Shown here piece after piece: positions 1-6,738 of a DNA stretch of 7,332 bases. The stretch is taken from the NCBI GenBank assembly GCA_002432565.1, contig DJFP01000155.1:5942-13273 (forward strand), in the 5' to 3' direction. The translations under genes and the position numbers were made by a program. The notes beneath the pieces were generated by a model. That model had not been told where the DNA came from. It was given only the letters and a program-made list of their open reading frames with translations, and did not search any database. Position 1 is the stretch's first letter. Every line of letters starts with the position of its first letter. This stretch comes from Flavobacteriales bacterium UBA5869 (lineage in GTDB: Bacteria; Bacteroidota; Bacteroidia; Flavobacteriales_D; Crocinitomicaceae).

Positions 1-416
1 ATATTGGAACATCGATATATAGCGATGAACCGATGAATCAATTTATGAATTTCATAACATAAGTTTTAGCCATAATATCCCATTCACCCAAACTTTTTAG
101 AATAATAATTCACGGTTTACTTGCGTAATTCACAAATTATTATATCTTTGTTATAGTTCCTTTGAGAACCCCTCTGAAACCATTATAGTTCATTTTTGAA
201 TGAATTATTTTTACAAGCCTTTAATATTCGACTAAACTAGTAGAATTGTAACCAGCTGTTGCGTTTTGATAAAATGGACTGACTGTTTAGTCTGTAAAGG
301 CGTCTTGAAAATAGATGACTTTGACTAAAATTACTATTGAGGAGTTATTTAAAAACACACATCTATTAATAAACCATTCGTCTGCTAATAGACCAATGAC
401 TACTAACTGTTAGATT
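1..416. other. AT-rich intergenic region with no convincing gene
   Basis: This stretch is clearly more AT-rich than the genes that follow, and all frames on both strands are closed at short intervals. I see no tRNA-like fold, no array and no long repeat. Its supportable content is the promoter candidate at 121-150, followed by a leader of roughly 260 bases before the first gene. Small inverted repeats occur, for example a 4-bp stem at GACTGTTTAGTC, but they are too weak to call. The first 62 bases are open in one frame and could be the tail of an upstream gene, but this cannot be shown. Confidence 0.7.
121..150 (+). promoter_or_regulatory. Candidate Bacteroidota-type promoter (TTG-N19-TAnnTTTG)
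   Basis: TTG at 121-123 is followed after 19 bases by TATCTTTG at 143-150. This matches the -33/-7 pattern known for the primary sigma factor of Flavobacteriia and Bacteroides (TTG, a spacer of about 17-23, then TAnnTTTG). Transcription would begin a few bases after 150 and run into the gene at 417 with a long leader of about 260 bases. The match and spacing are read directly from the sequence; activity is inferred. It is the best promoter match found in the window. Confidence 0.5.
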
Positions 417-839
417 ATGAAAAGGGATCTGTTCACATGGGCAAAAAGTATGGCGGCAAGCGTTCTTTTTTGTTCGACAGCGTTTTCACAGGAGGAGCAT
501 CCGCTCGTTACCACTCCACAATTAAAAATTTCCTACGTGGATGGGCAATGTGACGTTGAATTGGGAAAACAAGCTTATCAATTTGCTTTTTTAAAAATTG
601 AGAACCTGACAAGTAATCCATTGCATGTCGGATTTAATATCGTTACTCAATTTGCAGAAGGATGTTCCGGATGCAACGGAAGTGATGAAAGCCTCTACTA
701 TGTTAGTTTGTCGCCTAATCAGGTTTATGCTGCTTCCTGCGCATCTGATGACAAAACTAAAGTCTACTTACGTAATCCGAATTTTTCGGGAGCCTGGAAC
801 TTCCAGGAATTGCGAATTGAAAATCTGGTAGTTGAATAA
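417..839 (+). CDS. Small exported cysteine-containing protein of unknown function
   Basis: I do not recognise a family. The 140-residue product begins with a basic N-terminus (MKR) and a hydrophobic stretch ending in AFS-QEE, so a signal peptide cut near residue 24 is likely. The mature part is about 116 residues and contains four cysteines (C45, C83, C86, C108), two of them in a CSGC motif. Alternating hydrophobic strands such as FAFLKIENLT and LRIENLVVE suggest a small beta-sandwich stabilised by disulfides; that is inference. There is no CHU_C or other type IX sorting domain, and no lipobox cysteine at the predicted cleavage site. The start is well fixed: an in-frame TAG lies two codons upstream, and the next Met (M12) would destroy the signal peptide. 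No Shine-Dalgarno sequence is present, as is usual in Bacteroidota. The gene ends 61 bases before the large surface-protein gene on the same strand, so the two are probably co-transcribed. Confidence 0.8.
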   Translation: MKRDLFTWAKSMAASVLFCSTAFSQEEHPLVTTPQLKISYVDGQCDVELGKQAYQFAFLKIENLTSNPLHVGFNIVTQFAEGCSGCNGSDESLYYVSLSPNQVYAASCASDDKTKVYLRNPNFSGAWNFQELRIENLVVE

Positions 840-900
840 ATAAGAGCTCTCCTTATAGACTTATTCGACTTAGAAACTTATTAATATTTACTGAACTACT

Positions 901-3900
901 ATGAAAGCAACATTACTAATAATGTGCTTGCTCGGTGTGTTTACCGGGTTTGCTCAAACATGTGAAGTCTCTATAGCCGGACCTAATCCATTAACAGTTT
1001 GTCCGGGGACTGTCATAACTTTAACTGCTACGGGAACTGTAACGCAGTCAAACCAATTCTTTGATTTCAATAACAACGCGCTACCCGCTGGATGGTCAAC
1101 TTCCGGAACTGCAAACTATGGTGTGTTATGCGGGAATTCCTTAGACAATACACCTTATTTCTGGGCTTCAACAGCTGCCGGAACTCCACAGATTACGACA
1201 GATAATTTTGATGTGTGTTCGGGCGGTACGCTGGACTTTGAAATGAGATATGCTGTTCAGGGGGGGGCTGTTCCATGTGAAGGGCCCGATGAGCAGGATG
1301 AAGGAGTTTCCATTCAGTACAGTATCGATGGTGGTGCTACCTGGATCGAATTTGTTTATTTCAGTCCGTGGGGCTTTCAGCTGGGAGCAAATCCCGGAGG
1401 AAATGCTTCAATTAACGGAGCCACAGCTTATACGAACTGGGGACAATTCTCCATTCCAATTCCTGCTGTAGCTGCAACAACGAATACCATGTTCAGATGG
1501 ATCCAGACCAATTCGTCCGGAGGATGCTGTGATAACTGGGGTTTGGATAACATTTTTATTAATGCGGGGCCTTGTTTGACAACCAATATCGGTTGGGATA
1601 TCCCCGGAACTAACACTCCGTCTTCAAATACCATTACAATTCCGATTAATAGTGATACGGTTATTGTAGCTGGATTGTATGACAACAACGGAGTTCTCTT
1701 ATGTCAGTCGCAGCCACTTACCGTAAATGTATATACTCCTGTTATTAATGGCGGACCGGACCAGACAATTTGTGAAGGGCAAAATGTAACATTAAACGGA
1801 GCAGGCGGTACCAATTTTGTTTGGGATAACGGAGTAACCGATGGAGTAGCATTTGCTCCTACAACCACACAAACGTATACTGTCAACGGGATCGATTTGA
1901 ATGGTTGCCCTGCAACAGATCAGGTGGTCGTAACAGTGAATCCATCCAACCCATATACATTATCATATCCGAATACGGAATACTGTATGGACGCGGCAGA
2001 TCCGTCACCAACACTTTCTACGCCTTTGGCAGGAACATATAGTGTGGCACCGGCTACAGTTACCATTAATGCAAATACAGGAGTTCTGGACTTATCTACC
2101 AGTACTACAACAACTTCACAACTGTATACAATTTCCTTTACACCGAGCGTACCTTGTTATGCCGTTACCACAACCCAGTTAACAATTCATGCATTACCAA
2201 CTGTTGATGCAGGCGCGGATGCTTCTGTTTGTGAAGGCGATCAAATGCCTATGGTTGCAACAGGAAATGCTGTGAACTATTTTTGGGGAGCAAATACACC
2301 TAACGGAACTGTTATAACGCCACCTCTTGGTTCCACCAGTTACACAGCTACAGGGACAAGTGCAGCCGGATGTACTAATTCAGATGTTAGAGTGTTGACT
2401 GTAAATCCGATGCCGACAGCTGCTATTTCAGGAGATGCAACAGTTTGTTTGAATGATGCACAGCCAACAGTTACATTCACTGGATCAGGTGCAACAGCAC
2501 CATATACGTTTAGCTATTCATATAATAATGGGGCGCCTGTACAAGTAGTATCTAATGCGGCCGGAGTTGCTACCATCTCCATTCCAACGAATCCAGCCGG
2601 AACTCATCAGTATAGTTTGATCAGTGTAGAAGATGCGAGTACGACTACTTGTTTGAATCAACAGGCTGGAGTTGTGAACATTACAGTAAATGATCTTCCT
2701 ACTGCAGCAATAACTGGAGATGCCACAATCTGCCAGTTTTCCAATCAGCCCCAGGTTACTTTTACCGGGGGAAATACTGTCGGACCGTACACATTTACTT
2801 ATACACTGAATGGAGTCCAGCAAACCGTAACAACCCCGAACGGTAGCAATGATGCTGTAATAACGGTCCCTTCAAATACCGTAGGGAACTTTGTCTATGA
2901 TTTAGTCAGTATTCAGGACGGTTCTTCCACTTCTTGTGTAAACAATCAGGCCGGTACGGTGACGATTAATGTAAATCCTCTTCCGAATGCGAGTATAGCA
3001 GGAGATACCAGTTTATGTCTGAACGAAAATCAGCCGATAGTGACTTTCCAGGGGACAAATGGTGTTTCGCCGTTCACATTCACCTATTCCATAAATGGTG
3101 GTGCACCTCAGACTTTGGTTTCTATGTCCGGGCAATCAACTATTTCAGTGCCTACAAATGCTCCGGGAGATTTTACATATGAATTAATATCCGTACAGGA
3201 AGGTTCAGTTTCTATGTGTACCAATCAGGTGGGGGATGACGTAATGGTCCGTGTATGGGATTTGCCGAATGTAACAGCCGGAGCTGATTATCCGATCTGT
3301 GACGGAGAATCAACAACTTTGAATGGCCAGGGAGCGGTAACTTATGTTTGGGATAATAACGTAATCAATGGTGTTCCTTTTTATCCTGCAACAACACTCA
3401 ATTATACGGTGGAAGGAACGGATGTCAATGGTTGTAAAAATACGGACGTAATCCAGGTAACTGTGGTTCCGATTCCTCAGGTGGATTTCTCTGCAACAGA
3501 AGTAGCGGGATGTTCTCCCCTTATCACAACACTTACAAACCTTTCAACCGGGAATTTGACTAATTGCCAATGGACCTTCTCCAATGGAGAAGAATACTTT
3601 AGCTGCGGAACCTTGGATATGGAGTTGACAGATCCTGGATGTTACGATGTGACGCTGACCGTTTCAACACCGGAAGGATGTACGAATACAGCAACGAAAC
3701 CGGCGTTTTTATGTGTGTATCCGAATCCGATTGCTGACTTCAATATGACACCGACAGAATTGGAGACTTCCAATACTTTTGTGAACTTGTTTAATAATTC
3801 GTACGGAGCGGTAACTTATTCCTGGGATTTTTCCGATGGAAGTATGGGAAGCACTGCTGAAAACCCGACACATGTTTTCCCGGACGAAGAATCTGCGTAT

Positions 3901-4263
3901 TACGACATTATTTTAGTTGCCATCAGTAGCGATGGCTGCAGGGATACAACTTTCAAAACAATTCATGTAGGGGAAGATTTGATTTATTATGTTCCGAATG
4001 CTTTTTCACCGGATGGTGATGAATTTAACAACGTTTTTAAACCAATCTTAACTTCAGGGTTTGATGTGAACAGCTATCACCTTTCCATTTTCAACAGATG
4101 GGGAGAGCTTATCTTCGAATCTTTGAATTACGAACAAGGATGGGATGGAACTTACCACGATAAAAAATTGCTGGATGGAACATATATCTGGAAAATTAAG
4201 GTTAAGAACTTGTCGAACGATAAGAAAACGGAATTGATAGGACACGTTACCTTACTGAAATAA
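901..4263 (+). CDS. Giant modular secreted/surface protein with CHU_C (type IX secretion, type B) C-terminal domain
   Basis: This 1120-residue protein is probably an adhesin-like or matrix protein exported by Sec and then by the type IX system. Residues 1-19 form a signal peptide (ending GFAQ). Residues 60-225 resemble a reelin subrepeat jelly-roll (CEGPDEQDEGVSIQYSIDGG at 126-145, then FRW at 198-200 and WGLDNIFI at 213-220). Ig-like modules of one kind lie near 282-348, 434-503 and 790-857, each with a Cys near its start and an NGC or AGC late. Three tandem repeats of about 95 residues span 504-787. PKD-like domains follow at 858-940 and 941-1022, the second with WDFSDG at 975-980. Residues 1029-1120 are a gliding-motility-associated C-terminal domain (VPNAFSPDGDEFNNVF, FNRWGE, WDGTY, DGTYIWKI, GHVTLLK). 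Such type B sorting domains normally work with a PorP/SprF-like partner, which is not in this window. An in-frame TGA two codons upstream fixes the start. A G8 run lies inside the gene at 1260-1267. A strong terminator follows. The ligand is unknown. Confidence 0.92.
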   Translation: MKATLLIMCLLGVFTGFAQTCEVSIAGPNPLTVCPGTVITLTATGTVTQSNQFFDFNNNALPAGWSTSGTANYGVLCGNSLDNTPYFWASTAAGTPQITTDNFDVCSGGTLDFEMRYAVQGGAVPCEGPDEQDEGVSIQYSIDGGATWIEFVYFSPWGFQLGANPGGNASINGATAYTNWGQFSIPIPAVAATTNTMFRWIQTNSSGGCCDNWGLDNIFINAGPCLTTNIGWDIPGTNTPSSNTITIPINSDTVIVAGLYDNNGVLLCQSQPLTVNVYTPVINGGPDQTICEGQNVTLNGAGGTNFVWDNGVTDGVAFAPTTTQTYTVNGIDLNGCPATDQVVVTVNPSNPYTLSYPNTEYCMDAADPSPTLSTPLAGTYSVAPATVTINANTGVLDLSTSTTTTSQLYTISFTPSVPCYAVTTTQLTIHALPTVDAGADASVCEGDQMPMVATGNAVNYFWGANTPNGTVITPPLGSTSYTATGTSAAGCTNSDVRVLTVNPMPTAAISGDATVCLNDAQPTVTFTGSGATAPYTFSYSYNNGAPVQVVSNAAGVATISIPTNPAGTHQYSLISVEDASTTTCLNQQAGVVNITVNDLPTAAITGDATICQFSNQPQVTFTGGNTVGPYTFTYTLNGVQQTVTTPNGSNDAVITVPSNTVGNFVYDLVSIQDGSSTSCVNNQAGTVTINVNPLPNASIAGDTSLCLNENQPIVTFQGTNGVSPFTFTYSINGGAPQTLVSMSGQSTISVPTNAPGDFTYELISVQEGSVSMCTNQVGDDVMVRVWDLPNVTAGADYPICDGESTTLNGQGAVTYVWDNNVINGVPFYPATTLNYTVEGTDVNGCKNTDVIQVTVVPIPQVDFSATEVAGCSPLITTLTNLSTGNLTNCQWTFSNGEEYFSCGTLDMELTDPGCYDVTLTVSTPEGCTNTATKPAFLCVYPNPIADFNMTPTELETSNTFVNLFNNSYGAVTYSWDFSDGSMGSTAENPTHVFPDEESAYYDIILVAISSDGCRDTTFKTIHVGEDLIYYVPNAFSPDGDEFNNVFKPILTSGFDVNSYHLSIFNRWGELIFESLNYEQGWDGTYHDKKLLDGTYIWKIKVKNLSNDKKTELIGHVTLLK
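1260..1267 (+). repeat. G8 homopolymer inside the surface-protein gene
   Basis: Eight consecutive G residues span the codons for Q120, G121, G122 and the first base of A123. The reading frame is intact across the run, and domain-like sequence continues on both sides in the same frame. Loss of one G would move translation into a frame that stops at 1471, giving a product of about 190 residues. Gain of one G would reach TGA within a few codons. Mononucleotide tracts of this kind can slip during replication; whether this one does is not shown. Confidence 0.9.
2410..3261 (+). repeat. Three tandem ~95-residue coding repeats
   Basis: The repeats cover residues 504-598, 599-693 and 694-787 (95, 95 and 94 residues). 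Each opens with a [LM]P-[TN]-A-[AS]-I-x-GD element and a cysteine five residues after the GD (C516, C611, C706). Each continues with QP-x-VTF-x-G, P-[YF]-TF-x-Y and S-[IV]-x-[ED]-[DGA], and has a second cysteine 67-68 residues after the first (C584, C679, C773), followed by NQ. The fixed cysteine pair suggests one disulfide per repeat, which is inference. The copies have diverged at the DNA level, so they look like an old duplication rather than a recent expansion. They resemble the unnamed Ig-like repeats common in large Bacteroidota surface proteins. Confidence 0.85.
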
Positions 4264-4294
4264 TAGAGACACCTAAACACTTTTCATAGCGTTG

Positions 4295-4335
4295 AAATCG
4301 CCCGGTCCCGTTCTTACGGGATTGAGGCGATTTTT
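4295..4335 (+). terminator. Strong rho-independent terminator after the surface-protein gene
   Basis: An outer stem pairs AAATCGCC (4295-4302) with GGCGATTT (4326-4333). An inner stem pairs TCCCGT (4306-4311) with ACGGGA (4316-4321) around a TCTT loop, with a small internal bulge between them. The 3' arm runs into TTTTT (4331-4335). It starts about 30 bases after the surface-protein stop codon. The A-rich 5' flank is too short to judge whether it also works in the opposite direction. It separates the surface-protein unit from yaaA. Confidence 0.85.
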
Positions 4336-4381
4336 GTTATATTCAACTTGATGAATGAAAACCAATTCGATTTTTTCAACG

Positions 4382-4389
4382 TATTTTTG
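4382..4389 (+). promoter_or_regulatory. Possible -7 element upstream of yaaA
   Basis: TATTTTTG matches the Bacteroidota -7 consensus TAnnTTTG and lies 19 bases before the yaaA start codon, after the terminator of the preceding unit. No TTG sits at the expected -33 distance (the nearest upstream TTG, at 4348-4350, is too far), so this is only a half-match in T-rich DNA. A promoter must exist somewhere between 4336 and 4408 if the terminator is efficient. Confidence 0.35.
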
Positions 4390-4408
4390 AGCAAATCAAA
4401 ATCCAATT

Positions 4409-5173
4409 ATGAAAGTTCTCATCTCTCCTGCAAAGTCGATCAACGAAAATTGTCAATTCCCCAAATTTGATTTCACACAGCCTGCATTTTCCAAAGAAGC
4501 AAAAGCCCTTGTCGGAAAGCTGAAAAAAATGAAAGCAAAGGACATTATGGAGTTGATGCATGTTTCAAAAGATATTGCCGAGTTAAATGTGAACAGGAAT
4601 AAATCCTGGTATTTATCCCCTGAACCAACGGATGAAGTCAGACCTGCAGTATTTCTATTTACCGGAGAAGTCTATAAAGGATTAGAAGCCGAATCACTTT
4701 CCGAAAAAGAATTGGAAAAAGCTCAAAAAGACCTTCGGATCTTATCCGGAATGTACGGACTTCTGAAACCAATGGATTTGATTCATCCCTATCGCCTGGA
4801 AATGGGAACCAGATGGGAGATCAAAGAGGGAATCTCAACCCTTTACCAGTTTTGGGGAGATAAACTAACCAAATCACTTTTAAAGGAAACCGAAAAAGGA
4901 GAAGCGATTATCAACCTTGCTTCCAATGAGTACAATAAAGCCATTTTATGGAAGAAAGTCAAAAATCCGGTTGTGACCCCCGTATTTAAAGAATTTAAGA
5001 ACGGTGAATATAAAGTGATTATGATCTTTGCAAAACATGCCCGTGGAGCCATGGCCAGATACATTATTCAGAATGAGCTGACTAATGTGGAAGATTTGAA
5101 AAGCTATAACGTGGATGGTTATTCGTTTGACGAAAAACAGTCTTCCCCTTCCGAATGGGTTTTTGTGAGGTAA
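4409..5173 (+). CDS. yaaA: Peroxide stress protein YaaA (UPF0246/DUF328 family)
   Basis: The 254-residue cytoplasmic protein matches the YaaA family over its whole length (the E. coli protein is about 258 residues). In Escherichia coli, YaaA is induced by OxyR and keeps unincorporated intracellular iron low during hydrogen peroxide stress, which limits Fenton damage to DNA and proteins; its exact biochemical action is still unsettled. Family landmarks visible here are MKVLISPAK at the N-terminus, FTGEVYKGL (84-92), LSGMYGLLKP (112-121), HPYRLEMGT (126-134), NLASNEY (169-175) and the conserved KHARGAMAR (209-217). There is no signal peptide or membrane segment. An in-frame TGA seven codons upstream, with no other ATG in between, fixes the start. 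No Shine-Dalgarno sequence is seen. The gene lies between a terminator and sdaA, 137 bases from the latter. I saw no recognisable OxyR or PerR box. Confidence 0.95.
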   Translation: MKVLISPAKSINENCQFPKFDFTQPAFSKEAKALVGKLKKMKAKDIMELMHVSKDIAELNVNRNKSWYLSPEPTDEVRPAVFLFTGEVYKGLEAESLSEKELEKAQKDLRILSGMYGLLKPMDLIHPYRLEMGTRWEIKEGISTLYQFWGDKLTKSLLKETEKGEAIINLASNEYNKAILWKKVKNPVVTPVFKEFKNGEYKVIMIFAKHARGAMARYIIQNELTNVEDLKSYNVDGYSFDEKQSSPSEWVFVR

Positions 5174-5188
5174 TTCTAAGAATCCAAT

Positions 5189-5200
5189 TAAAACGTTTTA
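5189..5200. promoter_or_regulatory. Perfect 12-bp palindrome between yaaA and sdaA
   Basis: TAAAACGTTTTA is a perfect inverted repeat located 15 bases after the yaaA stop codon and about 50 bases before the candidate sdaA -7 element. It could be an operator for a dimeric regulator, or it could be chance in AT-rich DNA. As a hairpin it has almost no loop, so it is unlikely to be a terminator. Confidence 0.25.
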
Positions 5201-5225
5201 TTTCGGGCTATTTAACTCAGAATTC

Positions 5226-5256
5226 TTAACAATTCACTAATGAAAACTTACCTTTG
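5226..5256 (+). promoter_or_regulatory. Candidate promoter for the L-serine ammonia-lyase gene
   Basis: TACCTTTG at 5249-5256 is a full match to the Bacteroidota -7 pattern TAnnTTTG. At the right distance upstream there is only TTA (5226-5228, spacer 20), a partial match to the TTG -33 element. Transcription starting shortly after 5256 would give a leader of about 45-50 bases. This suggests that sdaA is transcribed independently of yaaA. Confidence 0.45.
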
Positions 5257-5310
5257 CAAAAGCAGGTATAGCAATTTCTTTGCTTAACCTTGCTTCAGTA
5301 AACTCACCCA

Positions 5311-6735
5311 ATGGAACAAATTAGTGTTTTTGATATTTTCAAGATCGGAGTAGGTCCCTCGAGCTCACATACTATGGGGCCCTGGAGAGCAGCACAGCAA
5401 TTCATCAATTTATATAAAACAAATCCCGGGATCAAAGAGATCAAACGAATCCATGTGGATTTATACGGATCTTTAGCCAAAACAGGTAAAGGACACGGGA
5501 CAGATATTGCTGTTCTGCTTGGATTAATGGGAGAAGATCCCGTTACAATTGCTGTGAATACCATCGATCCGAAATTTGAACGGATTCATCAAACAAAAAC
5601 ACTGGAAATTTGCGGGGAGCATGTCATTACATTCGATCCTGTAACAGATCTGATTTTCCATTTTGACAAATCACTTCCCGGGCATCCGAATGCTCTGACT
5701 TTGACGGTTTTTATGATGGATGGTTCGGAGGAATCACATACCTATTATTCTGTTGGTGGCGGATTCGTCGTGAAAGAGGGCGAAGAAGAAACAAAATCAG
5801 CTGATTCCGTGCAATTGCCATTTCCTATTGAAACGGCTGCGGATCTTAAAAGATATTGCGATGAACAAAACGTTAGTATTTCTGAAATCGTACTGCGAAA
5901 TGAATTGACCTGGAGAACACAGGAAGAAACCTTTGCAGGGTGTATGGAAATATGGGATGTCATGCGCGAATGTGTCTTCAGGGGAGTAAACACAGAAGGT
6001 ACGCTTCCAGGCGGATTAAATGTGAAAAGACGCGCTTACGAAATGAGCCGACGTTTGTTGAACGGAATCGCCTGTAAAGACTCAAAGGATTTTATCAGGC
6101 AAATCCAGGCAACGAGCAATATTTTCCAAAATACGCTGAACTGGGTAAGTTGTTTTGCGCTTTCGGTAAACGAGGAAAATGCTGCTTTCGGAAGAGTTGT
6201 TACAGCTCCTACGAATGGAGCTTCCGGAGTAATTCCTGCGGTTTTGATGTATTACGTCTGCTTCGCTGGTGGAACGGACGACAAAGACATTGTGCGTTTT
6301 ATGACGGTTGCCGCTGAGATTGGAAGTATTTTCAAAAAGCGTTCTACAATTTCTGCTGCAATGGGTGGTTGCCAGGCTGAAATCGGTGTTTCTTCAGCTA
6401 TGGCAGCGGCTGCTTTAACAGAATGTTTGGGTGGAGATCCGGACCAGGCTATGATGGCTGCAGAAATTGCGATGGAACATCACCTGGGATTAACTTGTGA
6501 CCCGATAGGTGGATTGGTTCAAATTCCTTGCATTGAACGAAATACGATGGGAGCTATTAAGGCAATTACGGCTTGCCAGCTTGCTTTACAGGGAAATCCG
6601 GATACGGCGAAAGTTTCTTTGGATGGAGTAATCAAAACCATGTGGGAAACGGCTTTGGATATGAATGAGAAATACAAGGAAACATCCGATGGCGGATTGG
6701 CGACTAATATCTCTGTAAATATTTCCGAATGTTAG
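5311..6735 (+). CDS. sdaA: L-serine ammonia-lyase (L-serine dehydratase), single-chain iron-sulfur type
   Basis: This cytoplasmic enzyme deaminates L-serine to pyruvate and ammonia using a catalytic [4Fe-4S] cluster. The 474-residue product has the standard fused layout. The N-terminal beta domain starts with [24 protein letters not shown] (SSSHT at 17-21) and contains [13 protein letters not shown]. The C-terminal alpha domain has [11 protein letters not shown] (299-309), [11 protein letters not shown] around C354 and [18 protein letters not shown] (C396, C407). Spacings of 42 and 11 residues between these cysteines equal those of the Legionella pneumophila enzyme (C343, C385, C396). The protein ends in Cys (C474), as in the Legionella enzyme, where the terminal cysteine is the fourth cluster ligand. 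Fusion of both domains in one chain separates it from the two-chain sdaAA/sdaAB form of Bacillus. An in-frame TAA four codons upstream fixes the start; no Shine-Dalgarno sequence is visible. Its stop is 3 bases from the convergent gene's stop. The symbol could equally be sdaB, since paralogues are not distinguishable here. Confidence 0.97.
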   Translation: MEQISVFDIFKIGVGPSSSHTMGPWRAAQQFINLYKTNPGIKEIKRIHVDLYGSLAKTGKGHGTDIAVLLGLMGEDPVTIAVNTIDPKFERIHQTKTLEICGEHVITFDPVTDLIFHFDKSLPGHPNALTLTVFMMDGSEESHTYYSVGGGFVVKEGEEETKSADSVQLPFPIETAADLKRYCDEQNVSISEIVLRNELTWRTQEETFAGCMEIWDVMRECVFRGVNTEGTLPGGLNVKRRAYEMSRRLLNGIACKDSKDFIRQIQATSNIFQNTLNWVSCFALSVNEENAAFGRVVTAPTNGASGVIPAVLMYYVCFAGGTDDKDIVRFMTVAAEIGSIFKKRSTISAAMGGCQAEIGVSSAMAAAALTECLGGDPDQAMMAAEIAMEHHLGLTCDPIGGLVQIPCIERNTMGAIKAITACQLALQGNPDTAKVSLDGVIKTMWETALDMNEKYKETSDGGLATNISVNISEC

Positions 6736-6738
6736 CGG

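Noticed and set aside
3..62. Open frame from the left edge to a TAA, possibly the last 19 codons of an upstream plus-strand gene
   Set aside because: The stretch is too short to recognise any family, and another frame is also open for the first 36 bases, so it cannot be supported.
316..323. TGACTTTG as a second promoter closer to the first gene
   Set aside because: It has one mismatch to TAnnTTTG, and no TTG lies at the expected upstream distance.
840..900. A separate promoter or terminator between the small exported gene and the large surface-protein gene
   Set aside because: No TAnnTTTG motif and no GC-rich hairpin with a T-run is present; co-transcription is the simpler reading.
1428..1886. 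Minus-strand open frames inside the surface-protein gene
   Set aside because: They lie opposite a clear, domain-bearing gene, have no recognisable motifs and look like shadows of the coding strand.
5174..5230. Terminator between yaaA and sdaA formed by TAAGAAT and ATTCTTA
   Set aside because: The arms are AT-only apart from one base pair, are separated by a loop of about 40 bases, and have no following T-run.
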